Below the pieces are notes generated by a model. It was not told the DNA's origin and did not search any database. It saw nothing but the letters and a program-made list of their open reading frames with translations. Made by a program: the position numbers and the translations under genes. Positions 40,401 to 50,372 of a stretch of DNA of 64,000 nucleotides are shown in pieces. Source of the DNA: Acidobacteriota bacterium (lineage in GTDB: Bacteria; Acidobacteriota; Blastocatellia; Pyrinomonadales; Pyrinomonadaceae). The DNA is taken from the NCBI GenBank assembly GCA_020199775.1, contig JAIVJZ010000042.1:95605-159604 (forward strand). The letters are read 5' to 3'. The stretch's first letter is position 1; each line of letters opens with the position of its first letter.

Positions 40401-43400
40401 GAAAATCACGTAGGCGAGATTCTCATCGTCCATCTCGTGCGTCGGGTTCTCCGCTGCCTCCCGCATCAACTCATCATGCAACTCATCGAAGCAAACGACG
40501 CGTGTGCCCGAGGCGTCGAAATCCTTGAGCAGCCATCTTTGTGTCAACAGGATGGGCGCGCGGCTGTCTCGCACCATGAAGGAGATGCGTTCGCCCGGAT
40601 AGTTCGGATCGAGCGGCACGTAAGCCCCGCCCGCTTTCAGCACCCCGAGAACGCTCACCATCAAGTGCAGCGACCGTTCCATCAGGATGGCGACACGCAT
40701 CTCCGGCACGACGCCAAGCGAACGGAGATAGTGCGCTAATTTGTTGGCGCGGGCGTTCAACTCGCCGTAGGTCAACCGCTCGCCATTGAAAATAACGGCT
40801 ACCGCTTCGGGCGTTTGCGTCGCCTGCTCCTCGAACAAGTGCTGCACACAACGATTGTGCGGCCTCCGGGCGGCGTTGTCGTTGAACTCCAAGAGCAAAC
40901 GGTGTCGTTCCGCTCCCGTCAAAAAGTCGAGATCGCGCACCCGCGCGCCGGGATTCGCAACGATGCTTTGCAGCAGCGTGTCGAAGTGGCCGAACATGCG
41001 GCGGATCGTGCTCGCGTCGTACAAATCAGTGTTGTATTCAAACGAGGCCGACAGTTCACCTCCGACCTCGGCTACTGTCAAAGACAGATCGAATTGCGCG
41101 ATACGCTGTTCGAGCGCCAACGGCTCAACTTTTAATGCGCCGGTTCGCATTCGCGCGCCGGTCTCTTCGTGCGCCGGAGCAGCCAGCGCACCTTTTTGCG
41201 GCAAGTGCGTCTGCTGCAAGTCGAACATCACTTGAAAGAGCGGCGAGCGCGACGGGTCGCGCTCCGGTTGCAGTTCTTTGACGAGCAGGTCGAAGGGGTA
41301 GTCTTGATGCTCGAAAGCGTTGAGCACAGTGCTGCGCACCCGGCGTAGAAACTCTGCGAACGTGGGATTTCCGGCCACTCGCGCACGGATAACGACCGAA
41401 TTGACGAAATAGCCGACGACGTTTGAGAAATGTGCCGAGGCGCGGCCCGCGGTCGGCGTGCCGATGAGAAAATCGTTCTGGTTCGTGTAGCGTTGGAGCA
41501 ATAGCTGGAAGGCCGCCAGCAGCGTGACGTAGGGCGTCGCTTCGTGCGCACGGCTCAATTTTTTAAGACGTTCGGTCAGGTCTCCGCTTAATCTCGAAGT
41601 GTGCGACGCGCCGTTAAATGTCTGCACACGAGGGCGCGCTCTGTCCGTCGTCACGTCGAGCGCCGTCGGCGCGTCGGCCAGTTCCCTCTTCCAGTAAGCG
41701 GCGAGGCGTGCGCCCTGCGCACCCGCGAGCAATCCTTGCTGCCGGCGCACGTAATCCGTGTACTGAAGTGTCTGCGGGGCGAGCGAAGCGGCTGTGCCAT
41801 TTATCTCCGCGCGATAGAACTCGCTTAACTCCTGCATCAACACAGCCAGAGACCAGAGGTCGGTGATGATGTGATGCGCCACGAGCAGCAAGACGTGTGC
41901 GTCCGGCGATTGTCTGAACAGATGAACACGCAGCAAAGGCCCCGTCTCCAAATTGAAGACGCAGTGCGCTTCCCCGCTCAAACGCTCAAGCAATTCTGTT
42001 TCATCCAACCCCTCGGCATTTTCAAAGCTGAACGCCACCTCCGCCCGCTCATGCACGCGCTGAACGGGTTGCCCCGGCGCGTTTGAGAAGGTTGTGCGCA
42101 GCGACGCGTGACGATTGACCAGCTTTTGAAAGGAGCGACCGAGCGCCGCCGCGTCGAGTGCGCCGGAGAGGCGCAACGCCGCTGCGACGTTATAGGCCCG
42201 GCTCTCCGGCGCAACCTCGTAGAGAAACCATAAAGCCCGCTGACCGTGAGATAGGGGATGCTCGACGACGCCCCGCGCCTCTGTGTGCGAAACAACCTCG
42301 GGCGCGTCCGACGGCGTAGCGGGAGCGTTGTTCTTTCGCGCCAAAACAATTGTTGCCAGTTGCGCGATGCTCTCGCTCGACAGCAGAGTTGACATCGGCA
42401 CGACGACGTTCAAGCCAATTTCGATGGCGTGCGCCAGTTCAAGCGTCGCCAGCGAATCAATGCCGTATCGCGCGAGTGAATGATTAACGTCAATGCTTGC
42501 AGGGGCGACGCCTAAGAGCGACGCGACGAGCGCACGAAGCCACTCTTCAACGGCTTCGTCGTCTGCAAGTTCGATTGACGGCGCGGCCTGAAGCATCTCC
42601 GCGCTTTCCGCGTCGAGAGGTGCGCGCCACTCGGCCACCACGTCGAAGGCGTGCGCCAGAAACTTTTCCCGGCAGGCGTGGCGTTGAATCTTGCCGCTCG
42701 ATGTCTTCGGGATGCTTCCCGCTTTGAGAAGCAAGATGGCGAACGGCCGCGATTCAAACTCTTCCGCCACCACTTCCCGCACTCTTTCAAACACTTCCTC
42801 GGAGTTCGGTTTTTGTCGCGGCTCCAACTCATGAACAATCACCAGCCGTTCCGCACCATTCGTCTCGACGGAGAAGGCCGCGCCGCTTCCACGTCGCAGC
42901 GCGGGATGAGACGCCTCGACCGCCGCCTCTATATCTTGCGGATAAAGGTTCCGGCCACGAATGATAATCAAATCTTTAAGGCGTCCGGTGACGAAGAGTT
43001 CGCCGTCTTTGATGAACCCTAAATCTCCCGTGCGAAGAAACGCCCCCTCGCCCGCGTCGGCCGGATGCGCGCGAAAGGTCTGTTCCGTCTCTTCGGCTCG
43101 CATCCAGTAACCGGCGGCCACGCTCGCACTCTTGACCCAGATTTCTCCGACCTCATCGAACGCACAACGGCTTCGTGTCTCAGGATGAACGATGACGATC
43201 TCCGTTTCGAGCGATGCGACGCCGGAACCGACCAGACGCCGCACATTCGCCTCGCCTCCTGTCGCTTCGACGATCCTGTTCCGAGCCAGCGCATCAGCTT
43301 TCACGTCGGCAAAGACCGGGGCGAAACCGCCGCGCCGACCACTGACTTTCAAGGTCGCTTCCGCCAGCCCGTAGGCCGGATAGAAAGCCTGCGGGCGAAA

Positions 43401-44366
43401 ACCACATGGGGCGAAGCGTTCGGCGAAGCGTTCGAGCGTTTCGCGTCGCACCGGTTCCGCGCCGTTATAGGCGACCCGCCAACTTCTCAAATCGAGCGTC
43501 GCGCGCTCGTCCGCGCTGATTCTTCGCGCACACAAATCGTAGGCGAAATTCGGGCCGCCGCTATGCGTGACACGATGCCGGGAAATAGCTTGAAGCCAGC
43601 GCAGCGGACGCTGAAGAAACGCGGCGGGCGCCATCAGCAGACCCACGAAGCCGCCGTACAAGGGTTGAATGATGCCGTCGAGCAAGCCCATGTCGTGAAA
43701 ATGCGGCAGCCATGTCAGAGAGATACTGTCGGGCGTATGCTCGAAGCCCTGATGGATGTAGGCGGAATTGTGCAGCACGTTGGCGTGACTAATCATGACG
43801 CCCTTCGGTGCGGCGGTGGAGCCTGAAGTGTATTGCAGGTAAGCCAGTGAATCGCCGTGCGCCCGTGGCTCTTGCCACTCGTTCGCCAGTTCGAGCGGAA
43901 GCGCGTCAGTCGTCATCCAACGCAGTTTCCCCAGCGCCGGAGAATATTCGGACAGAAGTTCGACCCTCGATGCCAACCCGCCTGTCGTTAGCGCGAGCGA
44001 CGCACCCGCGTCCGAGCCAATCGCCTCAAGTCTGCTTAAATTACGATTCAGGCGCGGCGGATATGCCGGAACGGCGATCACTCCGGCAAAGAGGCATCCG
44101 AAGAAGGCGGCTACGTAGTCGAGTCCGGGCGGGTAGAGCAGCAAGGCACGTTCGCCCGTCGCGTGGAGCGTTTGTAAATGGGCGGCAATGGCCTGCGCGC
44201 GTCGGCACACCTGGCCGCAGGTGATCGAAACCTCGTCCCCTCCCGCATCCGCCAGCAGGCGATAGGCAGGCCGGTCGGGGTTTTCCTCTCCCCTGCGGCG
44301 TAGAAGTTCGATCAAGGTAGACGGACGACCACCCGCTTTATAACCCGATGAGCTTAAGACGCGCAT
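34410..44366 (-). CDS. FAAL-ACP-C-A-PCP-E-C-A-PCP lipopeptide initiation synthetase
   Basis: 3318 aa; loads a fatty acid and the first two residues. Domains: fatty acyl-AMP ligase (~15-590, QYTSGSTAAPKGV, WLPHFHDMGL); ACP (~635, YGIDSLATLEL); C (~833, HHIITDLWS) for lipoinitiation; A1 (~1320, FTSGSTGRPKG) with pocket DVGELVSID, near the ornithine code DVGEIGSID; PCP (~1718, LGGDSI, the form usual before E); epimerase (~1910 HHLSVDGIS, ~2047 EGHGRE, VGWFTSTFP); C (~2383, HHHMLLDGWS), expected D-specific at the donor; A2 (~2855) with pocket DASTVAAVC, a published tyrosine code; PCP (~3235, DLGGHSLLAT). The C-terminal helix LKSISPDEMQAALAEK looks like a docking element. Its stop overlaps the next start (ATGA). 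It would make acyl-D-Orn(like)-Tyr(like). The start at ATG 44366 has only a weak ribosome site. Confidence 0.95.
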   Translation of the reverse strand: MRVLSSSGYKAGGRPSTLIELLRRRGEENPDRPAYRLLADAGGDEVSITCGQVCRRAQAIAAHLQTLHATGERALLLYPPGLDYVAAFFGCLFAGVIAVPAYPPRLNRNLSRLEAIGSDAGASLALTTGGLASRVELLSEYSPALGKLRWMTTDALPLELANEWQEPRAHGDSLAYLQYTSGSTAAPKGVMISHANVLHNSAYIHQGFEHTPDSISLTWLPHFHDMGLLDGIIQPLYGGFVGLLMAPAAFLQRPLRWLQAISRHRVTHSGGPNFAYDLCARRISADERATLDLRSWRVAYNGAEPVRRETLERFAERFAPCGFRPQAFYPAYGLAEATLKVSGRRGGFAPVFADVKADALARNRIVEATGGEANVRRLVGSGVASLETEIVIVHPETRSRCAFDEVGEIWVKSASVAAGYWMRAEETEQTFRAHPADAGEGAFLRTGDLGFIKDGELFVTGRLKDLIIIRGRNLYPQDIEAAVEASHPALRRGSGAAFSVETNGAERLVIVHELEPRQKPNSEEVFERVREVVAEEFESRPFAILLLKAGSIPKTSSGKIQRHACREKFLAHAFDVVAEWRAPLDAESAEMLQAAPSIELADDEAVEEWLRALVASLLGVAPASIDVNHSLARYGIDSLATLELAHAIEIGLNVVVPMSTLLSSESIAQLATIVLARKNNAPATPSDAPEVVSHTEARGVVEHPLSHGQRALWFLYEVAPESRAYNVAAALRLSGALDAAALGRSFQKLVNRHASLRTTFSNAPGQPVQRVHERAEVAFSFENAEGLDETELLERLSGEAHCVFNLETGPLLRVHLFRQSPDAHVLLLVAHHIITDLWSLAVLMQELSEFYRAEINGTAASLAPQTLQYTDYVRRQQGLLAGAQGARLAAYWKRELADAPTALDVTTDRARPRVQTFNGASHTSRLSGDLTERLKKLSRAHEATPYVTLLAAFQLLLQRYTNQNDFLIGTPTAGRASAHFSNVVGYFVNSVVIRARVAGNPTFAEFLRRVRSTVLNAFEHQDYPFDLLVKELQPERDPSRSPLFQVMFDLQQTHLPQKGALAAPAHEETGARMRTGALKVEPLALEQRIAQFDLSLTVAEVGGELSASFEYNTDLYDASTIRRMFGHFDTLLQSIVANPGARVRDLDFLTGAERHRLLLEFNDNAARRPHNRCVQHLFEEQATQTPEAVAVIFNGERLTYGELNARANKLAHYLRSLGVVPEMRVAILMERSLHLMVSVLGVLKAGGAYVPLDPNYPGERISFMVRDSRAPILLTQRWLLKDFDASGTRVVCFDELHDELMREAAENPTHEMDDENLAYVIFTSGSTGRPKGTMISHASLVNAYLAWEEAYRLRADTTSHLQMASFSFDVFAGDLLRALCSGSRLIMCPPELLLAPDELYELMLRERVDCAEFVPAVFRGLLQYVEETGKRLDFLNLLAVGSDSWYEHEHEMASRYCGAQTRLINSYGLTETTIDSTFYEARPGALHADASMPIGRAFANTQIYLLDSHWQLLPVGVPGELYVGGAGLSRGYLNRPALTAERFIPHPYSDEPGARLYKSGDLARYLPDGSIELIGRIDAQVKIRGFRVEVGEIETALAGHPRVSDVVVVAREDVAGEKRLVAYCVGAEETPDSGELRSYLKERVPEFMLPSAFVMLKAIARSPNGKIDRRALPAPEASRRDTGERFAAPRTDVEKLLCDIWAVVLRRERIGVNDNFFELGGDSILSLQVIGRTRQAGLGLTPRQLFEYPTVAELASVARATRISDAVQDALTGDVALAPIQEWFFEQEFPHPDHWNMSLLLDARERLDAALLEKAFAHLVRHHDALRSRFVRQADGWRQFIGNPEEGRRFVQVEDLSTLARAERQTAITQRADETQAELELATGTLLKAVLFEAGEGRAQRLLVVIHHLSVDGISWRILLEDLMFVYRRLERGEAVSLPPKTTSFKRWAELLRQHSRSRALREELNYWMTLPYERVSTLPLDTPEGRNIEASARTVSVALDAEATRALLQDVPQVYRTQINDALLTALALAFARCVNRHELLVELEGHGREELFDGVDLSRTVGWFTSTFPVLLDISEAETPSAALKSIKEQLRRVPHGGIGYGLLRYANDDFSAQLRALPPPEISFNYLGQLDGMLGDASLFAFAAEPGGATRDAEAGRGVLLEINACVADKRLQVDWAYSEELHTRATVEKLAGAFISSLHALIRDCLSTEAGGYTPSDFPLARLDRQKLDELLAAHPDATAIFPLSPMQQGMLFHTLYAPDDDIYTTQISCTLEGELNVPAWTRAWQQAVERHSILRASFVWENLDQPLHIVHENINVAIGQHDWRGLPAREQVTLWEEFIAAECKQGFALSVAPLMRLSLARLSDASWKFAWTHHHMLLDGWSASLLLGEVFDAYRAFARGDEFHAPSARPYRDYIAWRFRQDKAEAEAYWREALKGFTEPTSLVVERPSSSRTTDEQGAREQRRQLSAETTSRLRAFARQHGLTLNTLVQGAWAALLARYNAKDEVLFGATVAGRPPTLDGAEKTVGLFINTLPMRVAVPPQMHLTAWLKQLQSEQASLRAYEWSSLVEVRRWSEMERGAPLFESLLIFENYPVDAALFDAGTNLRMRDVRSFDRTNYPLTIVALPGDELTLLAHYDARRFEDAAIERMLGHWQSLLLGMTTRAERPVSELPLMPETEGRRVLAQWNDTQQPFPADVCVHQLFERQATQTPEQWALVCGAEQLTYRELNERSNRLANYLRRLGIRPESRVGIMLNRSTEMVVAVLGVLKAGGAYVPLDPTYPQERLRFMLEDASVEILLTEQSRARMLTGRRMKVVKLDTDWGEIELESAHNLSCGVCPENPAYVIYTSGSTGRPKGVLIAHRSVCNLATAQIKLFSIDAASRVLQFASFSFDASVSEFFTALIAGATLYLTKKEALLPGTEFVELLREQAITTLTLPPSFLLAALPDDLPALKTVVAAGEACPREAVARWASPSRRFLNAYGPTETTVCATAAECSPVETKPHIGRAIANTEIYILDERMRPVPVGVYGELYIGGEGLARGYLNCADATAAAFVPHPFSLEGGARLYRTGDAARYLSDGNIDFAGRVDQQVKIRGFRIEPGEIEAALRQRPDVREAAVVERESAAGEKRLVAYVRAAGQSDLSVMDLRRWLKEKLPDYMIPSGFVLVEQLPHTPNGKIDRRALPAPDASRPEASENFIAPRTPVEEVLAGVWSEVLGVERVGVEDHFFDLGGHSLLATRVLSHVRRLFRREVPLQVVFEATTVAKLARVLVESETQPGQTEKIARVLRKLKSISPDEMQAALAEKRKERNNA

Positions 44367-44620
44367 GTTATTGGAAGTCCAACTGCCGGAGGTGAAGTCC
44401 GAATGCTACGTGGCAAATCCCGACGGAAACTCGATGCACTAACTCCTCGTTCAATCTCGCAACGCCGACGAACAACCATCAATTTTTCCGTCACACACGT
44501 TAATACCGCCGCGAAACATCTCACATAATAACAGCCCCTCCTAAACTCGCAACTGCTCATACACGACCCGAGAGGCCGCGCGCGTCAGGAAATAACAAGA
44601 AACGTGTCTGACTTCTCGCT

Positions 44621-45859
44621 TCAACCGCCGAACAGAAGTTGACCGATGTTATTTGCTAATTCAAAATCCCCTGTCACGTAAAGCTTGCCCTGATCGAAAG
44701 CCGCGACCGCGTTTAGTTTGCCGTTAACGAGGTCGAGCAATATGTCCGCCGTCGCTTCCACCGTACAATCCGCATCGGCATCCTCCGCGGCGATGCTCCA
44801 GTTCGCGGCGGCAAATCTTAAAGTCCAGACTCCCCCGCCTTCGCCGCTCACGACGAATTTGCAGACGCCATTCATTGCCCGTAAGTCTTCTTTCCGCTTC
44901 CTCAACAACTTCGGGAAGTGCCTCTCAAAAATCTCTTCGACGGTTGTGACAAGAATCTCGCCCCCGCCCGTCTCCGACGCGGCCGGCAAGTAAGGCGAGC
45001 GCGTCTTGCCCCAGTCTGCGCCGACCGTCGGATAGTTCAACTCCTCAAGTAGCCGGTTCATCTCGCCCAGCAAGTCTGTCGGGATGTCTTCGTGCGGAAG
45101 TGTCGAGCCTTTGCCGAGGGAGCTTTGTTCAATCTTCTTCGAGAAGAGGATTTTTCTATCGCCGGAGCCGGGGTCATGCGGCGCAGTAAAGATCGCATCA
45201 ATGAGGGTGTCGCTCCATTCGAGGTTAAGAAAGGTGAACATCCGGCGCAGCGTTTCCGTCGGATTCAAGACCACATCTTCATACTTGATGCGGAAACAAC
45301 GTTCTTGATGCTCGCGCTCGAAGGCGAGCAATTTGCCGGTTTTATCAATCCAATTTTCAACCATCGCGGCAACTATGTTTTCGGGATTCTTCTGCACGTA
45401 TGGCGCCAGCTCCGGCATAAAGCCCAACCGGCTGCACTCGATGCTGGAATAAACCACGTCCATCGAGTGGCGATACAAACAGATACACTTCGCATCGGGA
45501 AACACAGCGTCGAGGATTTTGAGATGTTGGAGATTCAGCGTCGTCTTATCACACCACATTCGCTTCCCTTTGGCTTGGGCATACTTGCTCATCAACTCAT
45601 CCACCACCCGTCGCACCTCCGCCGCAATCGTCCGCCCGCGCTCTTCTTCGCTCGCCGTTCCAAGGGTTTGACCCAAAGAATAAAAGATTGTCGTATGCAA
45701 ATCGCGGCAGAGTTGACCGAGGTAGAGTTGACCGGGGCAACAGATTTGCTCGTGGGTATCGACGATGTAACGCAACAGGGTCGAGCCGGAGCGCTCACAT
45801 GAAAGAATAAAGACCGGCGGCGCGGCGTGCTGAAGCGATTCCCTTTCGCTCATATTCAT
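44621..45859 (-). CDS. Sulfotransferase fused to an SCP2 sterol/lipid carrier domain
   Basis: 412 aa. Residues ~13-290 are a PAPS-dependent sulfotransferase (Sulfotransfer_3 type): 5'-phosphosulfate loop CERSGSTLLRYIV (20-32), CDKTTLN, and the 3'-phosphate region LYRHSMDVVYSS (~128-140). Residues ~305-412 look like an SCP2-type domain (FVVSGEGGGVWTLRFA, then a GKLNAVAAFDQGKLYVTGD stretch), which binds sterols or fatty acyl groups. ATG 45859 has GGAAG 6 nt upstream; ATG 45853 is an alternative. It is the first intact gene of the minus-strand cluster, 254 bp before the FAAL synthetase. A lipid-binding domain on a sulfotransferase beside a lipopeptide system suggests that the acylated product or its lipid is sulfated; that is inference. 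Confidence 0.9.
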   Translation of the reverse strand: MNMSERESLQHAAPPVFILSCERSGSTLLRYIVDTHEQICCPGQLYLGQLCRDLHTTIFYSLGQTLGTASEEERGRTIAAEVRRVVDELMSKYAQAKGKRMWCDKTTLNLQHLKILDAVFPDAKCICLYRHSMDVVYSSIECSRLGFMPELAPYVQKNPENIVAAMVENWIDKTGKLLAFEREHQERCFRIKYEDVVLNPTETLRRMFTFLNLEWSDTLIDAIFTAPHDPGSGDRKILFSKKIEQSSLGKGSTLPHEDIPTDLLGEMNRLLEELNYPTVGADWGKTRSPYLPAASETGGGEILVTTVEEIFERHFPKLLRKRKEDLRAMNGVCKFVVSGEGGGVWTLRFAAANWSIAAEDADADCTVEATADILLDLVNGKLNAVAAFDQGKLYVTGDFELANNIGQLLFGG

Positions 45860-45884
45860 ACGAAGCTTCCTTATTAATTTGAGG

Positions 45885-46247
45885 TCAGCCGGGCAGCCTT
45901 CCTACTGCCAGCGGAAAACTTTTAGGGCGATGATAAAACTCAAGACCGCCCACGCCAGCATCACGCAGAGAGGCGTCAAACAGTCCGATGCCGGAAGACG
46001 CGAACGCGCCCGTAATCAGCAGCGACACTATCGCCGGTAACGATCCATGCACCGAGTAACTAAACACCGGCCGTGCAAAAATGATGACCGCACCGAATTC
46101 CAAAAACAGAAAAATCAGGTGTGCGAGCACGAACGAGAGCAGAAAGTTGGAACGTCTCATGGGCGTGGCCGCCAAAAGCTTGAGCAGTTTTCGCATGCGC
46201 GCCGTCACGATGGCGAAACCGACGCCCATCAGTCCGATGCCCGTCAT
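45885..46247 (-). pseudogene. ABC-2 permease remnant with internal deletion
   Basis: The open frame (120 aa) begins with convincing ABC-2 permease sequence (VTARMRKLLKLLAATPMRR, then hydrophobic helices) up to SSGIGLFDAS. It then runs into a different frame. In another frame the same DNA encodes VMLAWAVLSFIIALKVFRWQ and a stop, a typical ABC-2 permease C-terminus. So roughly the part between helix 4 and the last helix is missing, with a frame change. Either a decayed gene or an assembly collapse. It may once have exported the cluster product. Confidence 0.7.
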
Positions 46248-46274
46248 ACTGACAAAAACATTTTCGAGCGTCGC

Positions 46275-46541
46275 CTAATGCGTCGTCAACGTCAGCAGTT
46301 CAGCCGACTCCCGCTCGATTTCGGCCAGCAACGTGGTCTTGCCCGCGCCGTTGGGCCTGAGCAGACCGAAGCACTCGCCAACGCGCACTTCGAGGTTAAG
46401 TCCGTCAACCGCCGTGACCCCGCCGTATCGTTTGAACAGCCCGACGGTATGTAAAGCCAGTGGCGCGCGCTTCAACAATCTCCGGGCGTCCGTCGCGGCC
46501 TCGTTGTTTGAAATCGTCATGAATCTATTTTCCCACTTCAA
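46275..46541 (-). pseudogene. ABC transporter ATPase remnant (Walker A only)
   Basis: The N-terminal part of an ABC ATPase is clear: [19 protein letters not shown] and Walker [11 protein letters not shown] (the residue before PNG is Arg rather than Gly). Directly after TTLL it jumps to [16 protein letters not shown] and stops, so Q-loop, signature and Walker B are all absent. The true start is probably ATG 46520; the frame also opens at TTG 46541. It sits in front of the permease remnant, as in a normal ATPase-permease pair. Confidence 0.7.
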
Positions 46542-48545
<2,004 letters not shown>

Positions 48546-48558
48546 GGGGTACCCTATA

Positions 48559-48732
48559 ATGAACGCATCTGCTGAAGGGGGTTCTGGTGCAAACGCTGAA
48601 TCGGATGGTAGTGTTGCGAAAATTATTTTCACGCGCAAGGTCACTGACAGTTATTTCTCAGGCGGCGATCTGAAAGAGCGAAGCAACGCGCCTTCGCCCG
48701 CCCTTGTGCCACTCTTCCGGCTAACCTTTTGA
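48559..48732 (+). CDS. Small hypothetical protein
   Basis: 57-codon frame starting 13 bp after the PAPS synthase stop, with AGGGGG about 10 nt upstream of the ATG. Not recognised; no motif, no membrane segment. It may be chance. A TATAAT string lies at 48555-48560 without a matching -35. Confidence 0.25.
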   Translation: MNASAEGGSGANAESDGSVAKIIFTRKVTDSYFSGGDLKERSNAPSPALVPLFRLTF

Positions 48733-48815
48733 CCTGCCCTTCCGCATCATGTATCGGCTATAATAATATTTGCTGCTCGTCTACTAAGTCAGGAATCGCA
48801 GGACAATCCACGCAT

Positions 48816-49550
48816 ATGCGCGACTGGTTCAGCGTAATCGGTAGGGGCTGCGAACTCCCGGAGGGCGCCCTCCGTGACTTGCGTGACGTTGGCTTCGTCG
48901 TTATCCCCGGCCCGGTGGCGTCCGACCGATTGGGACAATTGGCCGCGGCTTACGATGCGGCCGTAGCCTCCGCCGATCCCGATGACATGTCTGTGGGCAG
49001 CTCAACTACCCGCGTCCACGACTTCGTCAACCGTGGCCCGGAATTCGATGCGCTGTACGTATACCAGCCCGTCCTCGCGGCGTGTTATCGCATCATCGGC
49101 CGGCCGTTCAAGCTCAGTTCACTGCTTGCGCGAACCGTGCGGCCGCGCACGCCGGCACAGGCTCTCCACGTGGACTTCAAGCGCGACACGGACGGGTGGC
49201 CGATGATAGGGTTCATCATCATGGTGGATGAGTTTCGAAGCGACAACGGGGCGACGCGCTTTGTGCGGCGCTCGCACAAGTGGCCTACAATCCCGGACGA
49301 CCTTTTGAACGCCCCTGCGGCGGACTACGAAGGCCAAGTCCAGGCTTGTGGCCCGGCAGGTTCCGTCATAATTTACAACGGGTCTATCCGGCACGGACAC
49401 GCGGCCAATTCGTCCGGCGAACCTCGCCGCTCGATTCAGGGCGCCTATATCCGGCGTGAGGCGCGGTCAGGGGTTGACCTGCCCGCGCGCATGCGCCCCG
49501 AGACCCTCTCCCGCATCGGCCCCCTTGCGAGATATCTATTGGCCGTCTAA
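48816..49550 (+). CDS. Phytanoyl-CoA dioxygenase (PhyH)-like Fe(II)/2-oxoglutarate oxygenase
   Basis: 244 aa from ATG 48816 (MRDWFSVIG); the open frame extends to 48729 but the extra 29 residues look non-coding. The family iron triad is visible: HVD (in ALHVDFKRD), the distal His in SIRHGHAAN, and the 2-oxoglutarate-binding Arg in RRSIQGAY. Length is normal for the family. Such enzymes hydroxylate small molecules; relatives often tailor natural products. It lies downstream of the PAPS synthase on the same strand, so a role with the cluster is possible, but 270 bp separates them. A nitrilase fragment follows in the same frame right after its stop. Confidence 0.82.
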   Translation: MRDWFSVIGRGCELPEGALRDLRDVGFVVIPGPVASDRLGQLAAAYDAAVASADPDDMSVGSSTTRVHDFVNRGPEFDALYVYQPVLAACYRIIGRPFKLSSLLARTVRPRTPAQALHVDFKRDTDGWPMIGFIIMVDEFRSDNGATRFVRRSHKWPTIPDDLLNAPAADYEGQVQACGPAGSVIIYNGSIRHGHAANSSGEPRRSIQGAYIRREARSGVDLPARMRPETLSRIGPLARYLLAV

Positions 49551-49850
49551 CGGGCGTTCGGCGGCATCTATCGCAAGCTCTATCCGGCGAGCAACAAATC
49601 GGCACACGAGGCCGGAGACAAAATACCGGTCTTCGCGGTCGGCGGCTTGACCTTTGGGATCATCATCTGCAACGACTCTAACTATTATGAGCCGGCCAGA
49701 ATCATGGCCTCTCGCGGGGCGACGGCTCTGTTTGTGCCCACTAACAACGGCCTGCCCCAAGGGCAGGCGGCGCGGGTGGGACGCTTGGAGAAACCGCGCT
49801 GTGATGGACGAATACGCCCGCCGGGTAATGAGAACGCAGGTCGAAACTGA
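49551..49850 (+). pseudogene. Carbon-nitrogen hydrolase (nitrilase family) fragment
   Basis: Read in frame straight after the PhyH stop, this stretch gives FGGIYRKLYPAS, then FGIIICNDSNYYEPAR and ALFVPTNNGLP, the catalytic Lys and Cys regions of the nitrilase/amidase family. There is no N-terminal part with the catalytic Glu. The similarity ends at about 49755, with the C-terminal third missing. Truncated at both ends, so not functional; either decay or a collapsed assembly. Confidence 0.65.
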
Positions 49851-49896
49851 ATCTCTCACCAATGACATCCAACATGGGATGCGGTGAATTGCTGTT

Positions 49897-50274
49897 ATGA
49901 ACGCACAGAGGGACTCAAAGTTTAACCAGTCGATAGAGGGTCGCACGCGTCTGATGCGCGCGGCCTTCGAAGGCGATCTGGAGATGGCCGTCTCGCTGCT
50001 GCAACAAGGGTCGTATGTGAACGCCCGCGATGTCGACGGCGACACGGCGCTGATGTTCGCCTCCTTCAACGGCCACTTCCTCCTCGTCAAGTTGCTGCTT
50101 GGGCACGGGGCAGACGTTTTCCTCCGCGCCAGGAACGGGTGGACGGCCAGACAGGCGGCCTTGTCGAAAAGCCACGCAGAGGTTGCGGCGCTGCTGAAGC
50201 GGGCTGAGGAGAAGGCACTCACCGAGAGGCTGCCACGGTTAGATGATGAGTTTTCAGAAGAGGAAGAAGTATGA
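49897..50274 (+). CDS. Ankyrin-repeat protein
   Basis: 125 aa with about three ankyrin repeats: TRLMRAAFEGDLEMAVSLLQ (~17-36), TALMFASFNGHFLLVKLLL (~50-68) and TARQAALSKSHAEVAALLK (~83-101), followed by an acidic tail (DDEFSEEEEV). Ankyrin repeats mediate protein binding; no enzyme domain is attached and no signal peptide is visible. Its stop overlaps the start of a 33-codon frame (ATGA at 50271-50274). The partner is unknown. Confidence 0.8.
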   Translation: MNAQRDSKFNQSIEGRTRLMRAAFEGDLEMAVSLLQQGSYVNARDVDGDTALMFASFNGHFLLVKLLLGHGADVFLRARNGWTARQAALSKSHAEVAALLKRAEEKALTERLPRLDDEFSEEEEV

Positions 50275-50372
50275 AAGAACGTGATGACGACCCGGACGAG
50301 ATCGTGCACGCGAATGAGCGCAAAGGTCTCCGCCGCGGGGTGACGGGTTATGTGCGCTTCGTCTGGCGTTAG
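50271..50372 (+). CDS. Very small hypothetical protein overlapping the ankyrin gene
   Basis: 33 aa, starting in an ATGA overlap with the ankyrin stop, which is the arrangement expected of coupled genes. Charged at the start (KERDDDPDE) and basic later. No family recognised; it may be chance. Confidence 0.3.
   Translation: MKERDDDPDEIVHANERKGLRRGVTGYVRFVWR

Noticed and set aside
48729..48764. Possible promoter TTGACC ... TATAAT before the PhyH gene
   Set aside because: The spacer is 24 bp, too long for a sigma-70 promoter.
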